This document shows, one piece after another, positions 1-9,022 of a DNA stretch of 64,000 nucleotides (its first letter is position 1; each line of letters starts with the position of its first letter). Source of the DNA: an uncultured Alphaproteobacteria bacterium (GTDB lineage: Bacteria; Pseudomonadota; Alphaproteobacteria; Rhizobiales; Aestuariivirgaceae); assembly GCA_945957365.1 (NCBI GenBank), contig CAMFKI010000020.1, positions 1 through 64,000 on the forward strand, in the 5' to 3' direction. The translations under genes and the position numbers were made by a program. Below the pieces are notes generated by a model, which was not told the origin of the DNA, did not search any database, and saw only the letters and a program-made list of their open reading frames with translations.

Positions 1-1
1 C

Positions 2-178
2 TCGCCCGACACCACAAGGGCCTGGACCTATACCTATGATGGCATCGATCGCCTGGCTTTCACCATCGGCGCGGAGAAGATGATGGGGCGCTCGGTCATG
101 CTACCCCCTCACGGTTTGCCCGCTTTACGCCCGCGATTGCCCGCGATTGATGGCAACGCATGGCGAACAATCCGCTAA
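2..178 (+). CDS. partial unrecognised ORF at left edge
   Basis: An open frame enters from the left edge and stops at a TAA at 176-178, giving about 58 residues. It contains a YTYDG-x-DRL stretch that loosely recalls RHS/YD repeats, and the last 25 residues look low in complexity. It ends 50 bp before the tRNA-Val fragment at 229. It could be the end of a gene of a neighbouring integrated element or a chance frame. I do not recognise a family. Confidence 0.25.
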   Translation, partial: SPDTTRAWTYTYDGIDRLAFTIGAEKMMGRSVMLPPHGLPALRPRLPAIDGNAWRTIR

Positions 179-228
179 CATCGCGCGGTGTATCGCAAAC
201 AATATCAATGGCTTGGCTGGTGCCGCTA

Positions 229-280
229 ACCTTGACATGGTAGGGGTCACAGGTTCGATCCCTGTACCACCCACCATTTT
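229..280 (+). repeat. 52-bp tRNA-Val 3'-half copy (att-like), inverted relative to 20475-20526
   Basis: These 52 bases are identical to the reverse complement of 20475-20526. They start in the anticodon stem, run through the T arm, acceptor stem and encoded CCA, and end in TTTT. Identity starting at the anticodon arm is typical of tyrosine-integrase attachment cores in tRNA genes. The 5' half of the tRNA is missing, so this is not a functional gene. Its orientation is opposite to that expected for the distal attachment site of the prophage. Confidence 0.85.
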
Positions 281-833
281 ATTCCTAGTACAATATATAA
301 TTCCTGCATTTGTCGAATAGCTGCGACATTTCCGTGGCTTGCGTCAGCATAGAATTGTCTCTGCTCTGAAATGACAGAATTCCAAGCCTTCTGGGCACGA
401 CTTTACCTGTGAAATCTCTACATCGCCGAATTTTGGTCAACGGAGTGATGCGGTACTTTCGAGTGGATCGCTTGCGTCTATCAATGACGAGGACGATAAT
501 CCGCATGCCAATACGTTAGTTGATGAGTGATCAAAGTCTCGATCATCTGCAAGTCCACCATTTTTTCGATTTCAAACCACAGGTCCCATCGGGGCTCGGA
601 AATCTCCCGCACTTTCGGGCGGTTACGCCATGTGATTTCTCTCTACCCAGAGTCCCCGCCGGCAATTCGCTTGATGCCGGCCAATTCCTGGGCTGGAATC
701 TCTACGGCCTCGGATTTCGGTCAACGAACTGTTGCAAGTCATAGTAGCTTGCATCGACTGGAGCGCAGTTCGGCAACATGGATGAGAATGCCCGACGCGA
801 GTTCGGCTGGGGAAGGACAATTTGTTGCTGGTA
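281..833. other. stretch without a supportable gene
   Basis: Between the tRNA fragment and the recombinase remnant I find only short frames on both strands with no recognisable family and no convincing ribosome binding site. The segment is more AT-rich than the rest of the window near 281-310. It probably contains decayed mobile-element or phage sequence. Confidence 0.5.
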
Positions 834-1419
834 TCAGTCGATGAGCAGGGCGCGCTGCTCGTCCCACAGCAAGGGTAGCGGGCAGGCCTTGCGCAACCGC
901 TCAGGTGTCAGCGTCGCACTATGATCACCGGTGAGGATCCGTTCTACGATATCCGGCGCAAGAAAGGCTACCGAGAGCAGCCGACTCACGTAGGACTTGT
1001 CAAATTGCTCATCGCTGGCAATCGAGCGCAAAGATTGGTAGTGGCCTGAAGAGAGCCCCTCGAACCAGCGGCGTGTTTTGACGACCATGTCGATCAGTTT
1101 TGGATTGGCATTGGGTGGCTCAGATGGATCCTGCCCGAGCACCAGCTTCACCTGCTTGCCGCATCGAATCAAATGGCTGACAAGAGTGATCTCCAGTGGA
1201 TCGGTCGCCACCACGGCATGGTGCATACTCGGAGATTGATCGGCAGATTCCTTAGACCCATTCGCAGCGATTGCCGTCAATCCCAGCTCACGTCTTAGCC
1301 CTGGGGCACACAAACGGATCTGGATCTTGCTCTTCGTAACCTGAATCTTCTCAAGAATGCTTCGGGCCGCTGCCGCGCCGTCGAACGTCGAAGAAGCTAG
1401 TCGCGCCGCCAGTTCAACG
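834..1419 (-). pseudogene. C-terminal remnant of a large serine recombinase
   Basis: The frame is open from about 1419 to the stop at 834. Its C-terminal part has the features of the tail of resolvase-family serine recombinases in alphaproteobacteria: a helical stretch with RWFEGLSSG, a DKSYVSRLL helix-turn-helix, FLAPDIVERILTG, and an LPLLWDEQRALL ending. The catalytic N-terminal resolvase domain with its serine and the zinc-ribbon region are absent. An in-frame stop at about 1417-1419 marks the junction with the truncated phage gene next to it. The remnant cannot be catalytic. It is either part of a second element or the scar of a rearrangement. Confidence 0.75.
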
Positions 1420-3600
1420 GATCTGCCTCACAGTGCTGACCAGCGCGTTGATGCGGGCGTCGACAGGCTGCGTCTCGTCCTGGATGACGCTGACCACTCT
1501 CGTTGCCGCTTCGAGCGGCAGCGGTTGCACCTTGTCGCCTGGAACACCCGTGGCAATCTGGGCGTTGACGGTCGCCTGAATGGCAGCGCGGGCCGTATCG
1601 GGGTCCTTCGGGTCGACGGCAGCCCATGCCTTGGCGACCTCAGGGAAATTCTGCATGGAGGCCGTCGCCGGGTCATCCTTGCGGGCTGCCTGGATGGCCT
1701 TGATCTTGGTCGATACCCCTTCGTAGACCTTCTGATCGACGGCAGCATTCGGACCACCGCGCGGGGTCAACTGCATCAGGCGGCCTTCAAGCTGGGCATC
1801 CGATAGACGACCAGCATCCTGCGTCATGTTCCAGACCTTCTGGGCGACGAACTTGTCTTCCCTATACGCCTGCAGCTTGGCCTCGCCATCGGTGCCGTTC
1901 ACGGCAAGGATCTGCTGCTCGAATGCCGTCGTGTCAGGGCCTTGAATGGCGCCCTTTCCGGTCTGCTCGATGCTGGCGATATCATTGGCCGCCTGGCTCG
2001 CCGTATTCGCCTTGTCGACCGCCAGCTGCGCCTTCTGGGCATCTGTCATCACCGTGTGGAAGTCCACGACGTTGGCCTGCAGTTGCTGAAAATCAGAGAT
2101 CGGCATGTTCGCCACGGCGTCGGGCACGTAGACCTTGCCGTAGTTCCCGGGGCCGGGATCGGCCGCCTGTGCAGGCTGGGCCGAGCCGCCGGTTGCAGCG
2201 GCATCACCACCAGCGACCGGAGTGCCCGCACCATAGGCGGCCGCCTTGTGGTTGGCGGCGAACTTGAAGGCCCACGGCGGGACGCTGTCGGCGTGATGGT
2301 CGAAGCCCCACACGACGCGCTCGCCCTGCCGCATGTCGAGGTGGATCGAGTTGTTGTAGATGCCGATGCCGGTGAAGCCGCGGGCCGAGGCGATCTCGAC
2401 CAGCTTCAGGCGGTCCTGCTTCGACATGTTGGACACGTCGAGGTCGATGGCGTTGCCATCGAGGTGCTGCGAATGGTTGGCGCCACCAGCCTTGGCATTG
2501 GTCGCGGCATCGCGGAAGCCAGAGACGATGGGCACCTGCCTGCCGAAATCGCCCTGAACCTGCTGCCAGGTGCTCAGGATCTGTGGCTTGACGCCATCCA
2601 TCTGGAGCGGTTGACGGCCGGCCTGCGTGCCGGTGATCACCGGCAGCGTCTTGCCGGGCGCGCCGGAATTGCCGGCCACGGGCGCTGAGACCGGTGCGTC
2701 CCTGTTGGCAGGGCCAGCGATGACGCGTGCCGCTCCGAGCTGGGCGAGCCCCTGCTGGACATAGGGAACGGTCTGCTTCTGATCCGGCAGGACGCCATAG
2801 TTCCGGCCGCTGGCGAGCCACTTATCGGCATTTCCCGGCCCGGCATTGTAGGCGATGAGGGCCGCCTCGGCATCGCCGTGGTACTTGTCCAGCATCATGC
2901 CGAGGTAGGTTGCGCCGTACTTCCGGTTGTTGTCGGGGTTCTGGAGGAACGCCACCCGCTGCTGCGGGGTCATGCTCTGGTAGGCCTTGTCGCCGATCTT
3001 GTTGGCGACGGCCATGCCTGCCTGATCCGGGATGATCTGCATCAGGCCAACGGCGCCCTTTCCGGCATCTGGCGGGTTGGGATTACCGCCGCTTTCGAGC
3101 CCGACCACGATGGGCATCAACCGCTGCGTCAGGAATGCAATGCGGTCGCCTTCGGATGGCAGCTGCGAGTGGGTGTCGCTCGGGCTCCGGGTGCCGCCAT
3201 AGAACCTGTAGGCTTCCGGGTCCTGTACCTTCAGGGCCTCCTCGATGATGCCGGGCATCGACTGGTCGAGCTTCTGCTTCAGACCGAATTTCGTGACGTT
3301 GTCGACATCCGGCAAGCTGTCGATCATGGCGTACATGCCGGTCTTGTACTTCTGCCAGTCTGCCGGATTGGCCGCTACGCCCGGCTTCTGATTGGCCTCG
3401 AAAGTGTTGTAGCTGTCGACCGAGTACTTGCCCGAGATCTCGTGCTGGTCCTTGGCGAGCTGGTTGCTGTAGACATCTTTCAGAACGGTGTTGACCTGCG
3501 GCTCCATCTGAGCCCGCAATGCCGGGTTTTTGATGGTCCCCAGAAAGGCCTGCGCCTTCGGCAGGAACACCGTGTTCATGAAGTTATCGTGGACGCCAGT
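1414..3600 (-). pseudogene. truncated virion transglycosylase / M15 peptidase
   Basis: The first ATG is at 3579, but the frame is open further upstream to about 3600, where the terL remnant begins, so the N-terminus has been lost. From 3579 the product is 721 residues. Residues about 150-270 form a soluble lytic transglycosylase domain (VGLESGGNP, GLMQIIP, AYNAGPGN). Residues about 330-430 form an M15-type peptidase domain (SGFRDAATN, SQHLDGNAIDLD, SIHLDM), followed by an alanine/glutamine-rich helical tail. Such fusions are phage internal virion proteins that cut peptidoglycan during DNA entry. The frame stops at 1414, at the junction with the recombinase remnant, so the C-terminus also appears cut. 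Confidence 0.75.
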
Positions 3601-4385
3601 GCCTCGACGCGGCTGCGATAATCGGTGTCGCGCAGGTAGGCGTTGTCCGCAAGGCTCGACGGGATGAAGCTCCTGCTCTTCGCCTCTGACCTGGTGCCGT
3701 CGCCGCGGTCGTACTTACCGGGACCAGGCACCCACACGGGGTCGCCTTCCTTGTCGTTTACGAACCACCGGATCTCGCCGGGCCTCGCGGGTGTCGCGTG
3801 CATGGGATCGAGCCATGGCGCGAACCATACGATCAGCCAGTTGCCCTCGTCGGAGAGCGGAGGATTGGTCGCATAGATGACGCGGCTCCGGGCACCTGGC
3901 TTCGCCGACCCAACCCAGCCCTGAACGAACATGATCCTGGCCTTGGACATCTGCGCGGCTTCGTCGAAGCCCATGAAATCTCGGCGTCGTCCCTGCCAAT
4001 TCTGCTCGCTGCCTGGCTGCTCAAGGCTGTCAAGTTCGAGGCTTCGACCCTGGCCGAGGTCAAAGGTGTGATACTGGCCGGCAAACCCATCCCTGGTCTT
4101 CAGGATCGCAATCGAGCGGTTCTCAAGGTCGCGGACGTTCTTGAGGCCATTGCGGAAGATGACCGCGTTGTGCGCTTCGTTGATCGCGTAGCCGACGAGC
4201 AGGTCGGACTTGCCTCCACCAGCAGAGCCGCCATAGAGCAGCTCGTCGGCATCGCTGAAATAAGCCAGCGTCTGCGGGCCAGGCTGCGGCACCCACTTTT
4301 CGGTGACGGTCGATGCGATCTTGCGGAGCTCGGCCTGGTCGGTCTCGTTGAGGCTGTTGAAAACCTCGAGGAGATCGACGCTCAC
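3576..4385 (-). pseudogene. terL: truncated terminase large subunit (ATPase half only)
   Basis: The 269-residue product has the packaging ATPase half: Walker A GGSAGGGKS at residues 52-60 and Walker B ending in the D141-E142 acidic pair, followed by a coupling region. Full TerL proteins are roughly 450-550 residues with a C-terminal RNase H-like nuclease, which is missing. The normal sequence stops after YRSRVEAL, and the last few codons come from the gene fused at about 3600. The ATG overlaps the terS stop. A large deletion between terL and the virion enzyme gene best explains the loss of portal, capsid and tail genes. Confidence 0.85.
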
Positions 4386-4906
4386 TTCTCGCCCTTCTTG
4401 GCCTTGGCCGCCTTGGCGATGAGGAAGGCCGCGTTCTGGGCAACCTGGACAGGAGGCAGTTCTACCTGAATTGCGCCGCCGTCCTTGCCGGTGATCTCGG
4501 TGTCAACCTTGTCGCGCCAATCCTGCTTGCGGCGGTTCTTCAGCCAGAAGATCTGTGCCGTAACGTCAGGAGGAACGTGTTCCTTGATCTTAACACGTTC
4601 GACCGAGGAGACGCCGCCACCCTGGGCAACGGTCATGATCTTCTCGGAAGGGTACGTGTAACCGACCGCCCGATTGTAGAGGCTGCGCTCGACGCGGTTG
4701 TCGAGAGCCTCCTTGGCGACCTTTATGGACTTACAAAACTCGGGGTGGGACACCTTCCAGCGGTTGAGTGTTACCTCAGTGACGCCGAAGAAACTTGCAA
4801 GCTCCGCATCGGTTGCGCCGAGGTCGCAGAGCTTGGCGGCTTGCTTGACGAACTCGGGCTTGTACAGCGTCGGCCGGCCACCCTTGTTCCTCTTGGCTCT
4901 CGCCAT
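4382..4906 (-). CDS. terS: terminase small subunit
   Basis: A 174-residue protein of the phage terminase small-subunit type. TerS recognises the phage DNA and recruits TerL. An N-terminal helix-turn-helix lies at about residues 15-55 (GRPTLYKPEF, GATDAELASFFGVTEVTLNR), followed by a helical oligomerisation part and the TAQIFWLKNR motif common in TerS of siphophages and myophages. It overlaps terL by four bases. It appears intact although its partner is truncated. Confidence 0.85.
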   Translation of the reverse strand: MARAKRNKGGRPTLYKPEFVKQAAKLCDLGATDAELASFFGVTEVTLNRWKVSHPEFCKSIKVAKEALDNRVERSLYNRAVGYTYPSEKIMTVAQGGGVSSVERVKIKEHVPPDVTAQIFWLKNRRKQDWRDKVDTEITGKDGGAIQVELPPVQVAQNAAFLIAKAAKAKKGEK

Positions 4907-4915
4907 TGTCTTGCC

Positions 4916-5008
4916 TTAGCAGCCTTTCTTGCCGCCCTTCATGGCGCCACCCTTCGGTGGCTTCATGGAGGTGGACGGCTTGGGCTTTCGGGAAGCGCTC
5001 TTGGCCAT
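4916..5008 (-). CDS. small basic protein, unknown
   Basis: A 30-codon frame starts with ATG at 5008 and stops at 4916, just upstream of terS. The product is very rich in lysine, glycine, proline and serine and ends in GGKKGC. It sits in line with the late genes and has no family that I recognise. It could be a real phage micro-protein, since the gap is otherwise empty. Confidence 0.4.
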   Translation of the reverse strand: MAKSASRKPKPSTSMKPPKGGAMKGGKKGC

Positions 5009-5096
5009 TGCGTGGTCCTTTCCGGGTACTGAAATGCGAAAGGGCCGCACCGATCGGCGCAGCCCTGCTTCGTATCTGAAGAGACCTCACGTTTTG

Positions 5097-5654
5097 TCAA
5101 AAGTCAACTTGCAAGTTGGCGGATCGAATTCGGTCGCGTCTTGGCGGGTAATAGAATTCGTCGAGCTGGTCGAGCGCATGGCGCAGCTGGTGGAGGGCGA
5201 TTGCCCTGCGTTCACGGGCCTGGCGGAAGGACCGGAAGCGCTCGGCAAATTTAACGAGCTCGACCTCGCGAAGGACAACGTCGGAGAGGATCGCGGCGGA
5301 AGCCTTGTCCAGGGCCTTCAGGGCGTCGTTGAAGCGGGACAAGGCTTCGAGGCGATGGATTGGCACATCCTTGTGCTGGCCACCGTCGACGCGCACCTGG
5401 GAGAGATCCGGAACACCGCTGGCAAAGATGCCGGCCGCGTATGCGTCGGCGAAATAGCGGGAGCCGGCGTGGTACTGCTCACCGGTGATGCCCTTGCGGG
5501 GGTTGCGCTTGCCGAGGGTGGCGAGCTGCTCGAGGGGTGAGCCGTCGAGCATGCGTATTGTCTGGTAGCCGGTGGAACTCTCGACGGGCTCGACGGAGCG
5601 TCCAGCCTTGGCGAGGCGCTGGGGCGTAGGGCCGATGTAGCGCTCCCTGCTCAT
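5097..5654 (-). CDS. DUF6456-like phage protein
   Basis: A 185-residue protein. A SPLEQL...ITGEQYHAGSRYFADAYAAG segment is followed by a helical C-terminus (RRAIALHQLRHALDQLDEFY). This layout resembles the DUF6456 domain of alphaproteobacterial phage and chromosomal proteins, some of which carry a DNA-binding domain; none is evident here. Its place just before terS is where late regulators often sit, so a transcription role is possible but not shown. The stop of the upstream gene overlaps its start region. Confidence 0.5.
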   Translation of the reverse strand: MSRERYIGPTPQRLAKAGRSVEPVESSTGYQTIRMLDGSPLEQLATLGKRNPRKGITGEQYHAGSRYFADAYAAGIFASGVPDLSQVRVDGGQHKDVPIHRLEALSRFNDALKALDKASAAILSDVVLREVELVKFAERFRSFRQARERRAIALHQLRHALDQLDEFYYPPRRDRIRSANLQVDF

Positions 5655-5896
5655 GCGGTGCCCCCTACCGGTGCGGTGATGAGGGCGTCGAGCTTGCCCG
5701 CTTCGGCATGGAGGACCTGCAGGGCGACCATCAGCCCAACGCTAGGGACCATCCCCGACATTCCCCAGACGAGTTCGCCGCGTGGGGTGAAGGCGAACGC
5801 GATAAGCCCGGAGACATCCTGCTGGTGGGCGAGGATCTCCAGGCAGATTTCGCCGGGTGTATTTCTGGCGAGGGAGCCGAGGGGTGTGGTTGCCAT
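5651..5896 (-). CDS. small phage protein, unknown
   Basis: An 81-residue product. The start at 5896 is chosen because AAGGAGATGAC directly precedes the ATG, a strong ribosome binding site. The sequence is mildly hydrophobic (GLIAFAFTPRGELVWG) with no clear membrane segment or known motif. It overlaps the following gene by four bases, so the two are likely co-translated. It is the first gene downstream of the putative replication origin. Confidence 0.55.
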   Translation of the reverse strand: MATTPLGSLARNTPGEICLEILAHQQDVSGLIAFAFTPRGELVWGMSGMVPSVGLMVALQVLHAEAGKLDALITAPVGGTA

Positions 5897-6000
5897 GTCA
5901 TCTCCTTGGAGGTGACGCGGCTGTGTGGTGGAGCGCGTGGTGAAGATGGCAGGCGAAGGTCCGCCAGGCAACCTCCCCATATTGAACATTCGTTCAGAAC

Positions 6001-6235
6001 GTTTGTCGTTTGTCAGAGGGGGTATATCTCCCCCCTCACCACCCCTTTATTCAGAATACCCCCACCAAAAGCATGACAAACGTGACAAACGATATAATGA
6101 TATGAAATATAATGATAATATTGGATTTCGTTTGTCATTTCTGAGGTCGTTTGTCAGACGATCTTCCCTGACAAACGCCAGTTCCACATGAAACCGGTCC
6201 CTGACAAACGACCGAGGGCCTGACAAGCGACAAGC
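6001..6235. repeat. iteron cluster with AT-rich core, putative phage origin
   Basis: Eight exact copies of GTTTGTC or its complement GACAAAC occur at 6001, 6008, 6075, 6084, 6130, 6149, 6170 and 6203. Two GACAAGC variants are at 6222 and 6229. Most are extended to CGTTTGTCA. The central gap 6091-6125 is strikingly AT-rich in GC-rich surroundings. Iterons beside an AT-rich unwinding element, in the largest gene-free gap of the prophage and next to the primase-helicase gene, fit a replication origin. A cluster of regulator binding sites is the alternative. Confidence 0.65.
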
Positions 6236-6245
6236 GCGCGGGCCG

Positions 6246-6272
6246 AAAAAAAGGGGGGCCGACGAGCCCCCC
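6246..6272 (-). terminator. rho-independent terminator of the early operon
   Basis: Read on the minus strand, a perfect 7-bp stem (GGGGGGC / GCCCCCC) with a six-base loop is followed by seven T. It lies 30 bp beyond the stop of the primase-helicase gene at 6303. It should end the long minus-strand early transcript just before the iteron region. Confidence 0.8.
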
Positions 6273-6302
6273 CCCCACAGCGTACCAGTTGCGTCCTGGC
6301 TA

Positions 6303-8600
6303 TCACCCCTGCCTCACCTCGTAGGTGATCGTGGGCGGCCCGCCCGCGGACGGGATCGACTTGTGCGCCAGCACGTCGCCCGAGGCGAGCATCTGGTCAA
6401 CGATGTCCTTCAGCCCGCGACTGGTGACCGAGCCGTTGAGGGCCCGCACCAGGTCCCGGTGACTGACCCGGCCGCCGCGGCCGCAGATGATCCGCATGAC
6501 CCGGTTGTGCAGGCGCTGGGTGTCGTTCTCGGCGATGTAGCTGCCCGCAAGGTCCGCCATCCGGTTGGCTGACCACCAGGCAATGTCCCTGCCCCAGCTC
6601 ATGTCGTCGGCCGAGACCATCATCGACCCACGGCCGACGGTCCGGATGGCAGCCAGGCGCACTGCCATCTCACCCGTGCGCGCATAGAACGGCGCGGCGT
6701 CATCGTCCCGGCTCACCCGCTCGATGTCCTGCAGCAAGGCCTCGTAGATGGGCCTGCCGCCATTCCAGACCATCCGCTTGACCGCCCGGCCGTCGCCGAT
6801 CGGAGCGCTCCTGTCCGCATCCGATAGCGCATTGGCCTCGTTCCGGAGCCTCGCCATGGCCAGTGCGAGCTCCGGCGGCACGTGCCCATGGGTATGGACG
6901 GGATCCCGGTCCCTGACCTTCCTGCTCGTGGTCAGCAGCAGCCAGCGGTTCAGGAAGCCGTTCACGACGTCGTCGCCCTCGAGCGCCGCGAAGAATTCCG
7001 CCGGCGTGGAGACGCCATAGATGGAGAGCGCCGGGTTATCGATCTCGGTGGCCGCGACCGACGCCCATTCCGGCGTCATCATGCTCTCGAAATTGATGCC
7101 CCAGACCGACCGCAGCACCTTGCTGATGGCCTTCTCGTAGGCCGACGCCCGGGGGTGGACGAGCCGCTTCAGGAAGGCGCCGATCTCGTCCATGGCGCAG
7201 ACCGACAGCGGCTTCCGGCAGAGGAACTTGATCACTGCCGGCATCGAGATGAATTCCGATGGCCCGATGAGATTGCCGTTGTTCGATGCCTTGAGGATCC
7301 TCGAGATCGACTGGAGGGGGTGATCCTTGCCGGCGCCCGACGGCGCCAGGGCCACGACATAGAGGTGCGAGGCGGACCCGGTGGGGCCGGCGATCGCCTG
7401 GCCGACGAGCGTTCCGATGATCGTCAGTGCCGATCCGAGCGCCAGGGTACGATTGGGGCGCCGGGCACCGTCAACGATCCAGTTGATGACGTCCCCCAGG
7501 AGCCCCGGCACATGCGTCAGGCGCCCCGGCAGCTCGTCCGTCTCGTCGGCGTCCGCGACGATCTCGCCCGTCTCCGGGTCATGCGCGGGGGTCTCGGCAG
7601 GCGGCGCCGGGGCCTCGATCTGCACCGGCGGGATGACGATCCCTTCCTCCGCCATCCCCAGCCTCCCAGATAGCCACTTGAAGGCGGTGTCGAGGTCGAC
7701 GTCGAGCGCCGACTGGACGAGATCGAGGGCGGTGTAGGACGAGCCGCTGCCGAAGTCGCGGGCCCCCTGGTGCGTCATGATCGACAGGTTCGGATTGCGC
7801 TGGGCGATGGCCCGCCCGGTTGTCGATTGGCGCCAGTGCGCCACCGCCTGGTAGCCGTGCTGGGTCTTGCGAAGCTTGGGCAGGCCGAGCTCCGGAACCC
7901 AAGCCTCGAGATTGGCGAAGGCCACGTTGTTGAGGCGCCGCCAGACCGTCTCGCCGTCCTCCGGGAACTGCACCACCACCGGCAGGGCAACGGGAATGGG
8001 CTTTTGCGTCAGGGCTTCGACCGTATCGCGAAACCGGGCAATGTCGTCTTCCGACAGGACGGGCAGCTGCGCCGCCGGGGTGTCGAGCAGTGTTGCCGCG
8101 CCGGTCCATTGGTACGGCCTGCCCGTGTCCGGGTGGATCGATGGCGGGATGACGGTCTGGCGCGTGTCGGTCAGCAGCTCCACGATCGTCGTGCGGAAGC
8201 CCACCGTGCCGTTGGGGACCAGGTAGAAGGCGCTGTGACCCCTCTTGCCCCGCTTCATCACCAGTGACGACGGCAGGGACCGCTGCATCTCGAGGATGGC
8301 GTCCGGATCGTCCGTGTCGAAGTCGACGCAGGCCACCATATGGCTGGCGTTCGCCCTGGTCCCGGTCACGATGCCGACATTGCAGCCCGGCCACGAGGCC
8401 CATGCGCGCATGATGAACCCGGTGGCCGGGGCGTCACGGAACCGCTGCCATTCGTGCATCGGCCGCCACTTGCCGCCGCGGTACTCGGACGGCGCCTTGC
8501 TCATGGGCGAGATCGGCAGCGCGGAATAGCCGTTCGCGACCAGGCGCTCGTAGGCCTGGGCAAAGGGTGACATCGTGGGGACGTCCGCCGCCATCGTCAT
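6303..8600 (-). CDS. bifunctional Prim-Pol primase / helicase-type ATPase
   Basis: The 765-residue protein starts at the ATG at 8600; a longer open frame upstream only overlaps the preceding gene. Residues about 10-190 are a primase-polymerase (Prim-Pol) domain, with the metal-binding D93-F-D95 pair and a GHSAFYL motif at about 121-127. Residues about 360-765 form a DUF3987-like ATPase with a P-loop APSGAGKD at 419-426, and a winged-helix tail is likely. It would prime and unwind phage DNA at the nearby iterons. It is the last gene of the early operon. Confidence 0.8.
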   Translation of the reverse strand: MTMAADVPTMSPFAQAYERLVANGYSALPISPMSKAPSEYRGGKWRPMHEWQRFRDAPATGFIMRAWASWPGCNVGIVTGTRANASHMVACVDFDTDDPDAILEMQRSLPSSLVMKRGKRGHSAFYLVPNGTVGFRTTIVELLTDTRQTVIPPSIHPDTGRPYQWTGAATLLDTPAAQLPVLSEDDIARFRDTVEALTQKPIPVALPVVVQFPEDGETVWRRLNNVAFANLEAWVPELGLPKLRKTQHGYQAVAHWRQSTTGRAIAQRNPNLSIMTHQGARDFGSGSSYTALDLVQSALDVDLDTAFKWLSGRLGMAEEGIVIPPVQIEAPAPPAETPAHDPETGEIVADADETDELPGRLTHVPGLLGDVINWIVDGARRPNRTLALGSALTIIGTLVGQAIAGPTGSASHLYVVALAPSGAGKDHPLQSISRILKASNNGNLIGPSEFISMPAVIKFLCRKPLSVCAMDEIGAFLKRLVHPRASAYEKAISKVLRSVWGINFESMMTPEWASVAATEIDNPALSIYGVSTPAEFFAALEGDDVVNGFLNRWLLLTTSRKVRDRDPVHTHGHVPPELALAMARLRNEANALSDADRSAPIGDGRAVKRMVWNGGRPIYEALLQDIERVSRDDDAAPFYARTGEMAVRLAAIRTVGRGSMMVSADDMSWGRDIAWWSANRMADLAGSYIAENDTQRLHNRVMRIICGRGGRVSHRDLVRALNGSVTSRGLKDIVDQMLASGDVLAHKSIPSAGGPPTITYEVRQG

Positions 8601-8602
8601 TG

Positions 8603-9022
8603 TCAGCCCTTGATGTTGGTCAGCTGCGTGCGGATGTTCGAGGCATAGGTCAGGAACGTTTTGCGCATGGCCTCGCGGTAGTCGGGCGAGCCGGCGATCT
8701 TCTTCAGGATCACCGGGTAGTTGTCGCCGTTCATGGCCTCGAGGTCGCGTATGCCCTCGCCCCACAGGACCTGCATGGCTGCGTCGAAGATGTCCTCGAT
8801 CGTCTGCGCGGCGGCCGCATCGAGTGCCTGGGCCTCGGTTTCGACGAGCTGTACTGGGTTCATGTCGGCCACCTTCAATCCATTCTTTGAGTTGCAGAGT
8901 TCGCAGAGCCAGAGCACGTTCTGGCCCGGGGGGTGAATGACGCCGACGGAGGATGCCAGGCGGCTGCAGCAACCGCATACCACCGGCATTTCATCCCGGG
9001 CGCCAACGAGGATCTCGGTCAT
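8603..9022 (-). CDS. zinc-ribbon-like phage protein, unknown
   Basis: A 139-residue protein starting at the ATG at 9022, which overlaps the helicase stop (ATGA), so translation is coupled. An N-terminal cysteine cluster (CGCCSR and LCELC, about residues 15-45) suggests a zinc ribbon, and the rest is helical. It lies between helicase and primase, so a replication accessory role is likely but not proven. I do not recognise a named family. Confidence 0.6.
   Translation of the reverse strand: MTEILVGARDEMPVVCGCCSRLASSVGVIHPPGQNVLWLCELCNSKNGLKVADMNPVQLVETEAQALDAAAAQTIEDIFDAAMQVLWGEGIRDLEAMNGDNYPVILKKIAGSPDYREAMRKTFLTYASNIRTQLTNIKG

Noticed and set aside
623..820. 65-codon minus-strand frame downstream of the recombinase remnant
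   Set aside because: Cysteine/arginine-rich with no motif, in a decayed region; not supportable.
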